Below, piece by piece: positions 8,507 to 16,812 of a stretch of DNA of 64,000 bases. The notes under the pieces are model-generated. The model was not told the origin of the DNA, made no database searches, and saw nothing but the letters and a program-made list of their open reading frames with translations. The DNA is from an uncultured Opitutia bacterium (lineage in GTDB: Bacteria > Verrucomicrobiota > Verrucomicrobiia > Opitutales > UBA953): contig CAMFKE010000007.1 of NCBI GenBank assembly GCA_945957395.1, positions 124,001 to 188,000 on the forward strand, written 5' to 3'. Made by a program: the position numbers and the translations under genes. The first letter of the stretch is position 1. Every line of letters begins with the position of its first letter.

Positions 8507-8875
8507 GGGTGAGTGGTTGTTTGGGGTGGGACGGGGGGTACGGGGTGTGGGGGTGAACCCACATGAATGACTTCCGGCCCGCCAGCACACATTTTTTACC
8601 ATTTCCGCCCCGACATAAGCAATGCTGATTCAAGAAACGCCGCCATTTACTTCATGCCCCGCGCCAAAGCGCCCCCAACCGCGGGTGCGCCTTTCGCCGA
8701 AACGGCACCGATGCATCAAAGAATTTCATGGTGACGCCCCCATGGAATTTGCTGGACTGATAGGGCGACCCGAGGCCGGCTTACCCCGTCGCCTTGTGTC
8801 ACCTTCCTCGGCATAGGCAGCGACCGAAAGACGGCGCCGGCCTTATTTCCCCAAAACACCACAACGCCTCATACC
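8507..8875. other. Divergent intergenic control region (369 bp)
   Basis: This gap separates the sigma gene (-) from the peroxiredoxin gene (+) and must hold both promoters. It contains the G-rich tract at 8523-8553. I see no convincing -35/-10 pair, riboswitch or small gene in the rest. Confidence 0.5.
8523..8553 (+). other. G-quadruplex-type tract in the sigma factor leader
   Basis: Five runs of 4, 3, 6, 4 and 5 G are separated by loops of 1-3 bases. This satisfies the usual pattern for an intramolecular quadruplex on the + strand, which is the template strand for the sigma gene starting 17 bases away. Formation in the cell is not shown. Confidence 0.5.
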
Positions 8876-9361
8876 ATGTCGCTTCCCGCCCTCGGCTCCA
8901 AAGCCCCCTCCATCACCCTGAAAGCCAAGACGGCCGAAGGCCTCGCGGACATCTCGACTTCGCGCAATGTCGGCAAGGGCCCCACCGTCGTCCTGTTCGT
9001 GCCCCTCGCCTTCACCGGCGTTTGCACCCAGGAGCTCTGCTCGGTCTCCCAGGGCATTGAATCTTACAAGAACCTGGGCGCCGATGTCATCGCCATCTCG
9101 GTGGACAGCCCCTTCGCGCAGGAAGCCTGGGCTGCCAAGGAAAAGATCACCGTCACCCTCGCCTCCGACTTCAACCGCGAGGCGGCCAAGGCCTTCGGCG
9201 TGCTCAACGCGAGCTTCCTGCCCGGTCTGCTCGGCTACGCCGGGGTGGCCAACCGCTCCGCTTTCGTCATCGGCAAGGACGGCCTCGTGAAGTTCGCCTG
9301 GACCTCGGAGGACCCCAAGGTCCTGCCCCCGTTCGAGCAGATCCAAGCCGCCCTGCGCTAA
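8876..9361 (+). CDS. Peroxiredoxin (AhpC/TSA superfamily)
   Basis: A 161-residue thioredoxin-fold peroxidase with the active-site motif PLAFTGVCTQELC. C50 is the peroxidatic cysteine of the PxxxTxxC pattern. C55 has the CxxxxC spacing seen in PrxQ/BCP enzymes, so an internal disulphide is possible; an AhpE-like one-cysteine mechanism is the alternative. It should reduce hydrogen peroxide or organic peroxides in the cytoplasm. No signal peptide is present. It stands alone, followed by a bidirectional terminator, and diverges from the ECF sigma gene, which could link it to stress control. Confidence 0.88.
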   Translation: MSLPALGSKAPSITLKAKTAEGLADISTSRNVGKGPTVVLFVPLAFTGVCTQELCSVSQGIESYKNLGADVIAISVDSPFAQEAWAAKEKITVTLASDFNREAAKAFGVLNASFLPGLLGYAGVANRSAFVIGKDGLVKFAWTSEDPKVLPPFEQIQAALR

Positions 9362-9378
9362 GCGCCACGCGCCAAAGC

Positions 9379-9414
9379 AAAAGGCCGCCCGGGAAACCGG
9401 GGCGGCCTTTTTCA
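9379..9414. terminator. Bidirectional terminator after the peroxiredoxin gene
   Basis: AAAGGCCGCCCGG paired with CCGGGGCGGCCTTT, followed by TTC and A-rich/T-rich flanks on each side, lies between converging genes. Confidence 0.85.
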
Positions 9415-9450
9415 TTTTCGACACGCGCAGAAGCGGCGCCGCCGGGGCGA

Positions 9451-9786
9451 TCACTTCGCCTTGGGGAACATCATCTTCAGCGGCGCGAGCGCGAACTGGT
9501 CGGGCATCGACAGGGTGTGCTCGGTCTTCTCGGCGAGCATGGCGAGGATCTCGTTGAGCCAGATCTTGGAGGAGGTGAACTCCTTGAAGTGCAGGTTGAA
9601 CTTACCGTCGGCGACGGAGTAGCGCACATCCGTCATCTTCAATTCCACCGGCACCGTCTCACCCTTGAGGTTGAAGACGACCCGGATGTCGTTGCCGCTC
9701 AGGTCGAAATCGGCGATTTCGCCCACTCGGCTGAGCTTGGAGTTGAAGGCCTTGGTGACCTGGTCGGACAGGAAGTTTTTGATCAT
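9451..9786 (-). CDS. Conserved-looking protein of unknown function
   Basis: A 111-residue protein without signal peptide or membrane span. It begins MIKNFLSDQVTKAF and shows alternating beta-strand-like stretches (DIRVVFNLKGE, DVRYSVADGKFNLHF) followed by an amphipathic helix. The ATG at 9786 was preferred because the longer frame adds only an Arg/Pro-rich, non-protein-like extension. It lies 78 bases downstream of lpxA on the same strand and may be co-transcribed. I do not recognise the family. Confidence 0.65.
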   Translation of the reverse strand: MIKNFLSDQVTKAFNSKLSRVGEIADFDLSGNDIRVVFNLKGETVPVELKMTDVRYSVADGKFNLHFKEFTSSKIWLNEILAMLAEKTEHTLSMPDQFALAPLKMMFPKAK

Positions 9787-9864
9787 GGGAAAGGGTTCTG
9801 AAGGTCGGCGCACAGTGGCGGCGCCGCGCACGCGCTCAAGGCGAAACAGCCGGATTCGGGCGCC

Positions 9865-10683
9865 TCACTCCTCTTCGGTTTCCGCACTCACCCGGCGGGG
9901 ACGCGCGAAGGTGGGTCGCTTGCCGCCGACGGCGAAGAAGTTCAGGAACGCCCGCGCCTCCTCCGAGCGGAAGTCGCCGTTGTTCAGCGCACTCCCGGCG
10001 TTGACGACGGGGTTGAGCCCCTTGCCGGAAAACACCGCCCGGAACGCCAGCTTGAGCTCCGCGATGGTCTCTCGGGACACCCCGCGCCGGCGAAGCCCGA
10101 TGAGGTTGAAGCCCGCCAGACGATTGCGGTCGGCGACCATGCAGAACGGCGGGATGTCCGCGGAAATCGAGGCGTTGCCCCCGCACATGGCCATCGAACC
10201 CACGCGCACATGCTGGTGAAACACGGCCGAGCCGCCCAGGAACGCCTTGTCCCCCACGCGCACATGCCCGCCGAGCAGCACGCAGTTGGCCAGCACCACC
10301 TCGTCGCCCACGACGCAATCGTGCGCCACATGGCTCTGAGCCATGAGCATGCAGCCGCGACCCACCCGGGTGGAGGTCTCCGCCTTGGTCGCCCGGTTCA
10401 CGGTCACGCCTTCGCGCAGGATGGTGCCGTCGCCGATATGCACGCCCGTGCGCACGGAGGGGTTGAAGGAGTAATCCTGCGGCAGGCCCCCGACCACGGC
10501 GCCCGTGTGCACATGCACGCGCTCACCGAGCACCGAACCGGTCTTGATCACCGCGCCGCCCTCGACGCGGCAGCCGTCGCCCAGCACGGCGCCGTCCTCG
10601 ATGATCGCGAAGGGGCCGATGTGGACGCCTTCGCCGAGCACGGCGGCGGGACTCACACTGGCGAGCGGGGAGATGTCATTCAT
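9865..10683 (-). CDS. lpxA: Acyl-ACP--UDP-N-acetylglucosamine O-acyltransferase
   Basis: A 272-residue left-handed beta-helix protein with many hexapeptide repeats (for example AVLGEG, AIIEDGAV, CVVGDEVVL). The catalytic histidine is H121 in SHVAHDC, matching H125 of the E. coli enzyme, and the substrate-loop sequence LPQDYSFN is present. It catalyses the first step of lipid A synthesis, so the cell has a lipopolysaccharide-type outer membrane. The ATG at 10683 (MNDISPLASV) starts right at the first repeat. The usual neighbours lpxD and fabZ are absent. The C-terminal tail after the helical domain is charged and slightly long. Confidence 0.93.
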   Translation of the reverse strand: MNDISPLASVSPAAVLGEGVHIGPFAIIEDGAVLGDGCRVEGGAVIKTGSVLGERVHVHTGAVVGGLPQDYSFNPSVRTGVHIGDGTILREGVTVNRATKAETSTRVGRGCMLMAQSHVAHDCVVGDEVVLANCVLLGGHVRVGDKAFLGGSAVFHQHVRVGSMAMCGGNASISADIPPFCMVADRNRLAGFNLIGLRRRGVSRETIAELKLAFRAVFSGKGLNPVVNAGSALNNGDFRSEEARAFLNFFAVGGKRPTFARPRRVSAETEEE

Positions 10684-10853
10684 GGGGCGAAAGTTTTGAA
10701 GGGCGCACATCCCGACGAATTTCAGCGGCCTGTCCAGCACGCGAAACGACGACCTCTCGACCGAGCCCCCTCGATTCCCCGACTTTCACTCCCGGAAAAA
10801 ACACCGCACAAGGGAACCCCTGCATCGCACTTCCGGTCAGCACCCCGGCGGCG

Positions 10854-13067
10854 ATGAAGCCCTTGTCATTTGACACTTGGAATCATCAAAGCTGCATGAC
10901 GCCGCCGCCGACAACGATGACCTCCCCCACCGACTCCTCGGCCCCCGCGCCCTCTCCGCCCATCGAGCTTTTGCTCAGCCTCGCCGCCCTCTCCGGCGCC
11001 GGTTTCGACGCCGCCCGGGCCCGGGCCGCGGTGCGCGCCGCCGCCCGCCCCGGCGCCAAGCCAATGGAAATGTTCACCGAGGTCGCCCGTGCCCTGTTCA
11101 TGCACGCCGACCCGGAATGGATGCCACTCAAGGACGCCATCTGGCGAGCACGACGCGACACGCCGGTGGTACTCTGGAGCGAATCGACCTCCCGCTGGAT
11201 CGTCATCACCTACGCCGACTGGTATCGCGTCCGCATCGCCGATTCCGCCAACCCCGAGAAACGCCGCACCGTCTCGCGCAGCGAACTCGCCCGGCTCCTT
11301 GGCGTCGACGACCTCTCGCAAACCGTCGAGGCGCTGGTCATCGACCCGGAATACCACTCGGCCAACATCCGCGCCGAATCCCACTCCGCCAACGGGGAGG
11401 CCCACCACACCATCTCCCCCGCAGCCCGCTTCTTCGGCTTCATCCGCTGCGAACGACAGGACATCACCACCTTCGTCATCTACTCGGTCATCGCGGCCAT
11501 CCTCTACCTGGGCGCCCCCTTGGCGGTCGACGCGGTGGTCAGCGGGCTGGTCTTCGGTTCCACCGAGCAGCCGTATGTGCAGGCCATCGTCGTCGTCGGC
11601 CTGGCGCTCGCCGCCACCCTGCTCCTGCACGGGCTGGTCAACGCCTTCCTCTACTACATCTCCGAAATCATCCAGCGGCGCATCTTCGTGCGCACCGCCG
11701 CCGACCTCGCCCACCGCCTGCCCCGCATCGCCACAGCCGAACTCTCGCAGGAGCACCCTCCCGAAGTGGTGAACCGATTCATGGACATCGTGACCCTTCA
11801 AAAGTCGGTCTCCACGCTCCTGCTTGAAGGCGTCAACCTGCTCATCGGCGGCGCCTTCGGCATGCTGCTTCTGGCGCTGTACCACCCCTACCTGATGGTC
11901 TTCACCCTGCTTTTCACGACGGTCACCGCCGCCGTGATCTGGCTGCTCGGCACCGGCGCCGTGAAAACCAGCATCAAGGAATCGCACCGCAAGTACGACC
12001 TGCTGAACTGCTTCGAGGAAATCGCCCACTTCCCCCTCCTCTTCAAAGGCCCGGGCGGTCGCGACTTCGCCATCCAGCGCGCCAACTCGCTCGTCACCGA
12101 CTACATCGGCGCCCGCGAAAAACACTTCCGCATCATCCTGCGTCAGGTGATCGGCCTGCTGGCCGTCCAGGTGGTCGCGGGCGCCGGACTGCTCGTCATC
12201 GGCGGCTACCTCGTGCTCAAGCAGCAGATCACCCTCGGCCAGCTCGTCGCCAGCGAGCTCATCATGAGCACCATCGTCGCCTCGCTCGGCAAACTCGGCA
12301 AGAAGCTCGAGGCCTGGTACGACGCCATGGCGGCCGTCGACAAGCTCGGCCACATCGTCGACCTGCCCGTCGAACGCGAAGCCGGCGAAGGCCCCGGCAA
12401 CGCCTCCCGCCGTCCCGGCGGCTGCACCCTCGAGGTCAGTAAACTCACCTTCGCCTACCACGCCGACCAGCCCCTTTTCCAGGAAATGGATTTCCGGATA
12501 CAGCCCGGCGAACGCGTCGCGCTGGTCGGCCCTCACGGCTCCGGCGCAAGCACCCTGCTGGACCTGCTCTTCGGCCTGCGCGAGCCCGCCGGAGGCTTCA
12601 TCACCGCCGAGGGCCTCGACCTTCGCGACTGGTCCCTGGACGCCTTCCGTCGCGAGGCCCAGCTGCTTCGCCGCAACGAGATCGTCGAAGGCACCGTGGC
12701 CGAAAACCTTCGCCTCGGACGCAGCGACATCGGCGCCGACGAGATCGCCGACGCCCTGGCCAAGGTCGGCCTGCTCGACCCTCTGCGCCGCACCCCCCAG
12801 GGCCTGTCCCTGCACCTCAACATCGGCGGCACCCCGCTCTCCGGCTCCCAGCGCACGCGCCTCCTCCTGGCCCGCGCCATCGTCCAGCGCCCGCGCCTCC
12901 TGCTCATCGACGAGCTCCTCGACGGTCTCGATAAAAAGTCCTTCGAGGAGGTCGTGCCCGCCATCTTCGACAAGAGCCGCCCGTGGACGGTCGTGGTCGC
13001 CTCGCGCGACCCCGCCCTCATCGCCCGCTGCGACCGAGCCATCCGCCTGGCCGCCCCGACGCCCTAA
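10854..13067 (+). CDS. Type I secretion-like ABC transporter subunit with degenerate ATP site
   Basis: A 737-residue protein with a C39-peptidase-like N-terminal region without visible catalytic residues (about 60-170), six hydrophobic spans (about 205-480) and a C-terminal ATPase domain (from about 515). The ATPase is abnormal. The Walker A motif reads GPHGSGAST, with A565 where the ATP-binding lysine belongs. The H-loop histidine is R718 (VVVASRDP), and the signature is LSGSQ (662-666). The Walker B aspartate and glutamate (D686, E687) remain. It heads an operon with HlyD- and TolC-like genes, so the family role is export across both membranes; active ATP hydrolysis is doubtful. Alternative starts at 10896 and 10917 are possible. 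No secreted substrate gene is visible. Confidence 0.82.
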   Translation: MKPLSFDTWNHQSCMTPPPTTMTSPTDSSAPAPSPPIELLLSLAALSGAGFDAARARAAVRAAARPGAKPMEMFTEVARALFMHADPEWMPLKDAIWRARRDTPVVLWSESTSRWIVITYADWYRVRIADSANPEKRRTVSRSELARLLGVDDLSQTVEALVIDPEYHSANIRAESHSANGEAHHTISPAARFFGFIRCERQDITTFVIYSVIAAILYLGAPLAVDAVVSGLVFGSTEQPYVQAIVVVGLALAATLLLHGLVNAFLYYISEIIQRRIFVRTAADLAHRLPRIATAELSQEHPPEVVNRFMDIVTLQKSVSTLLLEGVNLLIGGAFGMLLLALYHPYLMVFTLLFTTVTAAVIWLLGTGAVKTSIKESHRKYDLLNCFEEIAHFPLLFKGPGGRDFAIQRANSLVTDYIGAREKHFRIILRQVIGLLAVQVVAGAGLLVIGGYLVLKQQITLGQLVASELIMSTIVASLGKLGKKLEAWYDAMAAVDKLGHIVDLPVEREAGEGPGNASRRPGGCTLEVSKLTFAYHADQPLFQEMDFRIQPGERVALVGPHGSGASTLLDLLFGLREPAGGFITAEGLDLRDWSLDAFRREAQLLRRNEIVEGTVAENLRLGRSDIGADEIADALAKVGLLDPLRRTPQGLSLHLNIGGTPLSGSQRTRLLLARAIVQRPRLLLIDELLDGLDKKSFEEVVPAIFDKSRPWTVVVASRDPALIARCDRAIRLAAPTP

Positions 13068-13100
13068 GCCTCCCCGGCCAAATCCGAAACCGAACGAACG

Positions 13101-14393
13101 ATGAAATCCCCCGCATCCCCCACGCCGGACTCGCCTCCCCTGCCCGCGCTGGCCCTCGTGCGCTCCACCCGGTTCACCCGCGTCTTCGCCCGCTTCCTCG
13201 TCATCGCCTTCCTCGCCGGCATCGTCGCCCTGCTCATCCTTCCCTGGCGGCAGTTCGTCTCCGGCCACGGACGCGTCATCGCCTACAACCCGCTCGACCG
13301 GCGCATCAACATCGAGGCGCTCGTGCCGGGCCGCGTGAAGACCCTGCATGTGACCGAAGGCCAGCTCGTCAAAAAGGGCCAGGTCATCGCCGAGATCCAG
13401 GACAACGACCCCAACCTGCTCACCAACCTGCTCGCCCAGCGCGACGCCATCGCCAGCCGCCGCGACATCTCGCGCGAGCGCGTTCGCGCCATAGCCGTGC
13501 AGATCGAGCAGCAGGAACTCGCCAAATTGCAGTCCATCGACGCCGCACGCCAGCGCATCGAGGCGGCCAAGGCCACGCTCGACGCCGCCCTGCTCCAGTT
13601 CCGCCGCATCGAGGCTCTCGCAGCCAAAGGCATCTCCTCCACACGCGAACTCGAACTGACCACCCTGCAGCGCGACACCGCCAAGGCCTCCCTGCGCTCC
13701 GCCGAGGCCAACCTCAACGGCACGCTCAACTCCTTCGACGCCACCATCGCCTCCATCCGCGCCCAGCAGGGCTCCGCTCTCGCCGAAATCGCCACCGCCG
13801 AGCGCGAACTCGCCTCCATGGAGGTGCAGATCAACGCCACCCGCCGCCAGACCATCGAGGCTCCCCGCGACGGCGTCGTCTTCCGCATCTCCGCCACCGA
13901 CGGCACCTACCTGCGCCCGGGCAGCCCCATCTGCGTCATCATCCCGGACACCGACAGCCGCTTCGTCGAACTGCGCATCGACGGCAACGACGCCCCCCTC
14001 GTGCAGCCTCGCGTGGAAAAGGACGGACGCGTCGTCACCCCCGGCAGCCCGGTGCGCCTGGCCTTCTCCGGATGGCCCGCCGTGCAGTCCATCGGCTGGC
14101 CCAACCTCGCCGTCGGCACCTTCGGCGGCGAAGTCGTCTTCATGGACCCCACCGACGACGGCACGGGCAAATTCCGCATCGTCGTGGCCGAGAAGCCCGA
14201 CCTCGTGGAGCGCGACGGCGTCATGGTCGAACAGCCCTGGCCCGACCGCGAGCGCTGGCTGCGCCAGGGCGTGCGCGTGAACGGCTGGGTCCTGCTCAAC
14301 GAGGTCCCGCTGTGGTTCGAACTCTGGCGCACGGTCAACGGGTTCCCGCCCACCATCACCGAAAACAACGACAAGGGCGGCTCCGCCTACTGA
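13101..14393 (+). CDS. HlyD-family membrane fusion (periplasmic adaptor) protein
   Basis: A 430-residue protein with one N-terminal membrane span (about 27-50, LVIAFLAGIVALLILPW) and a barrel/lipoyl-like segment (ALVPGRVKTLHVTEGQLVKKG). A long alpha-helical hairpin rich in Gln, Arg and Glu follows (about 110-245), then the second lipoyl half (IEAPRDGVVFRISATDG) and a beta-barrel C-terminus. It should bridge the inner-membrane ABC subunit encoded upstream and the TolC-like channel encoded 5 bases downstream. The gap from the ABC gene is 33 bases, consistent with one transcript. Confidence 0.87.
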   Translation: MKSPASPTPDSPPLPALALVRSTRFTRVFARFLVIAFLAGIVALLILPWRQFVSGHGRVIAYNPLDRRINIEALVPGRVKTLHVTEGQLVKKGQVIAEIQDNDPNLLTNLLAQRDAIASRRDISRERVRAIAVQIEQQELAKLQSIDAARQRIEAAKATLDAALLQFRRIEALAAKGISSTRELELTTLQRDTAKASLRSAEANLNGTLNSFDATIASIRAQQGSALAEIATAERELASMEVQINATRRQTIEAPRDGVVFRISATDGTYLRPGSPICVIIPDTDSRFVELRIDGNDAPLVQPRVEKDGRVVTPGSPVRLAFSGWPAVQSIGWPNLAVGTFGGEVVFMDPTDDGTGKFRIVVAEKPDLVERDGVMVEQPWPDRERWLRQGVRVNGWVLLNEVPLWFELWRTVNGFPPTITENNDKGGSAY

Positions 14394-14398
14394 CCGGC

Positions 14399-15904
14399 AT
14401 GCCCACGCCCCGCCCCCACCTCCTGCCGGCCCTCCTCGCGCTTGCGGCCCTGCCGGCCCTCGCCGACTCGCCCGCCCCTCCCGCCCGGGGCGGCGCCCCC
14501 GCCGCACCGGCATCCGCACCCGCCAAGGCGCCCGCGCTCACCCTCGAGGAGGTCGTCGCCGGCGTGACCTCGCACTACCCGCCCTTCCTCGCCGCCCTCA
14601 TCGAGCAGGACATCACCAACGGACGCGCTCGCCAGGCCCGCGGCGCCTTCGACACCACCCTCAACCTCGGCTCCACCTTCCGCCCCGACGGCTACTACGA
14701 CGGCACCACCTCCGGCGCCTTCCTCGAGCAGCCACTTCCCTTCTGGGGCGGCAGCGTCTACGGCGGCTACCGGCTCAGCTCCGGCTTCCTGCCCAACTAC
14801 AACAAGGAGCGCACCCCCGAGGACGGCCAGTTCGTCGTCGGCATCAAAGTCCCCCTCCTGCGCGACGGCACCATCGACGCGCGCCGCGTCCGACTCCGCC
14901 AGGCCGAGCTCGACGAACAGCTCGCCGACCCGTTCATCCTGCGCCAGCGCCTCGACTATGTCCGCGCCGCCTCCATCGCCTACCAGACCTGGGTCGCCAT
15001 GGGCCAACGCCTTCGGCTCGCCGAGGAACTCCTTCGCCTCGCGATGGAGCGCGACGACGCCATCGCGCGTCAGGTCCGCGAAGGCGCCAGCGCGCCGATC
15101 GTGCGCGTGGACAACGAACGCCTCGTGCTCTCCCGCCGCATCGCCCTCGTGCAAGCCACCCGTCGCTTCGAGGCGGCCGCCATCGAACTCTCCCTCTTCC
15201 TGCGCGACAAGACCACCTGCGAGCCCATCATCGCCTCCCGCGAGCGGCTGCCCGAGGGCACGCCGGAAGTCAGGCCTCCTGCGGAAAGCACCCTCGCCGC
15301 CGACATCGCCCGGGCCATGGAGGCGCGACCGGAAATGCGCCGGTTCGCCCTCACCATCGAGAAGGTGAAGCTCGACGAGCGCCTCGCCGACAACGCGCTT
15401 CTGCCAGACCTCTCCGTAGCCTTCCAGGCCAACCAATCCCCCACCGGCGCGCGCCTCAAGGATGTCGAATCCACCGAGCTGGAAGCCCGCGTGGAACTCA
15501 AAATCCCCCTGGAGCGCAACGAGGCCAAGGGCCGCCTCCAGGCCGCCAAGGCCATGCTGGCGCGCCTCGACACCGAATCGCGCTTCGCCGCCGACCGCAT
15601 CGCGGCCGATGTGCGCGACAGCTTCAGCGCCCTGCGCGGCGCCGCCGGCCAGCTGGAGCAAACCCGGCGCAATGTGGAGCTGGCCGAACAGCTGCGCGAG
15701 GCGGAGGCCGAGAAATTCAGACAGGGCGCCGCCGACCTGCTCGCCCTCCAGATCCGAGAACAGGCCACCTTCGAGGCGCGCACCATGGAGGTCGAGGCTT
15801 TCGCCGAGTACTTCCGCTCCCTCGCCAACTACCGCGCCGCCATCGCCGCCGACTCACCCTCGGCCTCGCGTCCCGAAAAGCACGACTTCCGCCCGGCCAA
15901 CTGA
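14399..15904 (+). CDS. TolC-family outer membrane efflux protein
   Basis: A 501-residue protein with a signal peptide (LLPALLALAALPALA) and an Ala/Pro-rich spacer. Two long heptad-like helical regions rich in Arg, Glu, Gln and Ala follow, typical of outer membrane factors, together with short beta-strand segments such as LNLGSTFRPDGYY and SVYGGYRLSSG. The start is the ATG six bases after the hlyD stop; much longer upstream open frames are only shadows of hlyD. It should form the outer-membrane duct of the tripartite system. It ends 3 bases from the converging tonB-like gene, with no room for a separate terminator. Confidence 0.85.
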   Translation: MPTPRPHLLPALLALAALPALADSPAPPARGGAPAAPASAPAKAPALTLEEVVAGVTSHYPPFLAALIEQDITNGRARQARGAFDTTLNLGSTFRPDGYYDGTTSGAFLEQPLPFWGGSVYGGYRLSSGFLPNYNKERTPEDGQFVVGIKVPLLRDGTIDARRVRLRQAELDEQLADPFILRQRLDYVRAASIAYQTWVAMGQRLRLAEELLRLAMERDDAIARQVREGASAPIVRVDNERLVLSRRIALVQATRRFEAAAIELSLFLRDKTTCEPIIASRERLPEGTPEVRPPAESTLAADIARAMEARPEMRRFALTIEKVKLDERLADNALLPDLSVAFQANQSPTGARLKDVESTELEARVELKIPLERNEAKGRLQAAKAMLARLDTESRFAADRIAADVRDSFSALRGAAGQLEQTRRNVELAEQLREAEAEKFRQGAADLLALQIREQATFEARTMEVEAFAEYFRSLANYRAAIAADSPSASRPEKHDFRPAN

Positions 15905-15907
15905 CCT

Positions 15908-16702
15908 TCAGCCGTCCACCGAGCCGCTCACCGGAATGACGACCACCACGGTCTCGCCCCCCGGAGGCGCCTCCACCGCGCCCATGGCGGACACCGACTC
16001 GCGCACCAGCCGCTGAGTCAACGGCTCCGCCGGCGCCACGGACCAGCCGGCGAAACTCACCGCGCCGTTCGGCGCCACGCGCAGCTTCACCTCGCCGGCA
16101 TCGCGACCGGCCGAAAGCTCGCCCCCCTGCTCGCGAAACAGCGGCACGAAGCGCGCGGCGAAGGCCTCCCGCACCATGGCGGCGAAAACCGCCCCGGTGG
16201 CGCCGTCGCCGGGAGTCGAACCGATGCGGGTCCCGTCGCCGGGCCGCCCCCGGGCGGATGAGGAACCTCCGGAGGGTCCGTCCACCTGAACGCCCACGAT
16301 GCCGGTCGGCCGCGACCGGTCGGAACGGCCCGCCGCGGTTTCCGAGCGTATCGCAGGTTTGGATACGGCAACCGGGCTCGAAGGAACGGGTCGCGCCTGC
16401 GCCGAGTTCGTCGCCTCGCGATCCCGCCTATTGATTTCCTCCAGCAGCCTGTCGGCGTTCAAGCGGGACACGGGCCGCATCGTCACATCGCCCGCGATGC
16501 GCGAAGCGGACGCGGAACCGGATGCGTCGGCGGAGCCGCCGGGATAATCCAGCACGACGGAGACATCGCCGCCGCCGGTGTTTTCCCCGGGCGCCACGGG
16601 CGGTCGGTCCACGGCCACAAGCGCGGAGGCGGCCGCGCAAAGCGCGACAATGGAACCGTGAACGAGGAACGAAGCGAGATAACCGGAATTCTTCGAAAGC
16701 AT
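15908..16702 (-). CDS. TonB-like energy transducer, second copy
   Basis: A 264-residue protein: one N-terminal membrane span (GYLASFLVHGSIVALCAAASALVAV), a Gly/Ser/Arg/Pro-rich linker and a C-terminal TonB-like domain with REQGGELSAG, GEVKLRVAPNGAVSFAGW and a terminal IPVSGSVDG. It is a clear paralogue of the gene just upstream and lies last in the exbB-exbD-tonB operon. The role is to carry proton-motive energy from ExbBD to an outer membrane receptor, or to a gliding or secretion machine. The classic TonB YP motif is not seen, so the partner is uncertain. The ATG at 16702 was chosen over a longer Arg-poor extension. Confidence 0.72.
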   Translation of the reverse strand: MLSKNSGYLASFLVHGSIVALCAAASALVAVDRPPVAPGENTGGGDVSVVLDYPGGSADASGSASASRIAGDVTMRPVSRLNADRLLEEINRRDREATNSAQARPVPSSPVAVSKPAIRSETAAGRSDRSRPTGIVGVQVDGPSGGSSSARGRPGDGTRIGSTPGDGATGAVFAAMVREAFAARFVPLFREQGGELSAGRDAGEVKLRVAPNGAVSFAGWSVAPAEPLTQRLVRESVSAMGAVEAPPGGETVVVVIPVSGSVDG

Positions 16703-16812
16703 GGGGAGCGCCGGCGATTCAATCGCGGCGCGCACCGCCCGCCACCCGATTTTATTCCCGGTCGCCCCTGCCTGGACGCGCAGGGCAAGCGAGGGCGCGG
16801 GCCCCGCCCCCC

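Noticed and set aside
10866-14519. 1217-codon open frame on the minus strand
   Set aside because: It is antisense to the ABC and HlyD genes, low in complexity and without domains.
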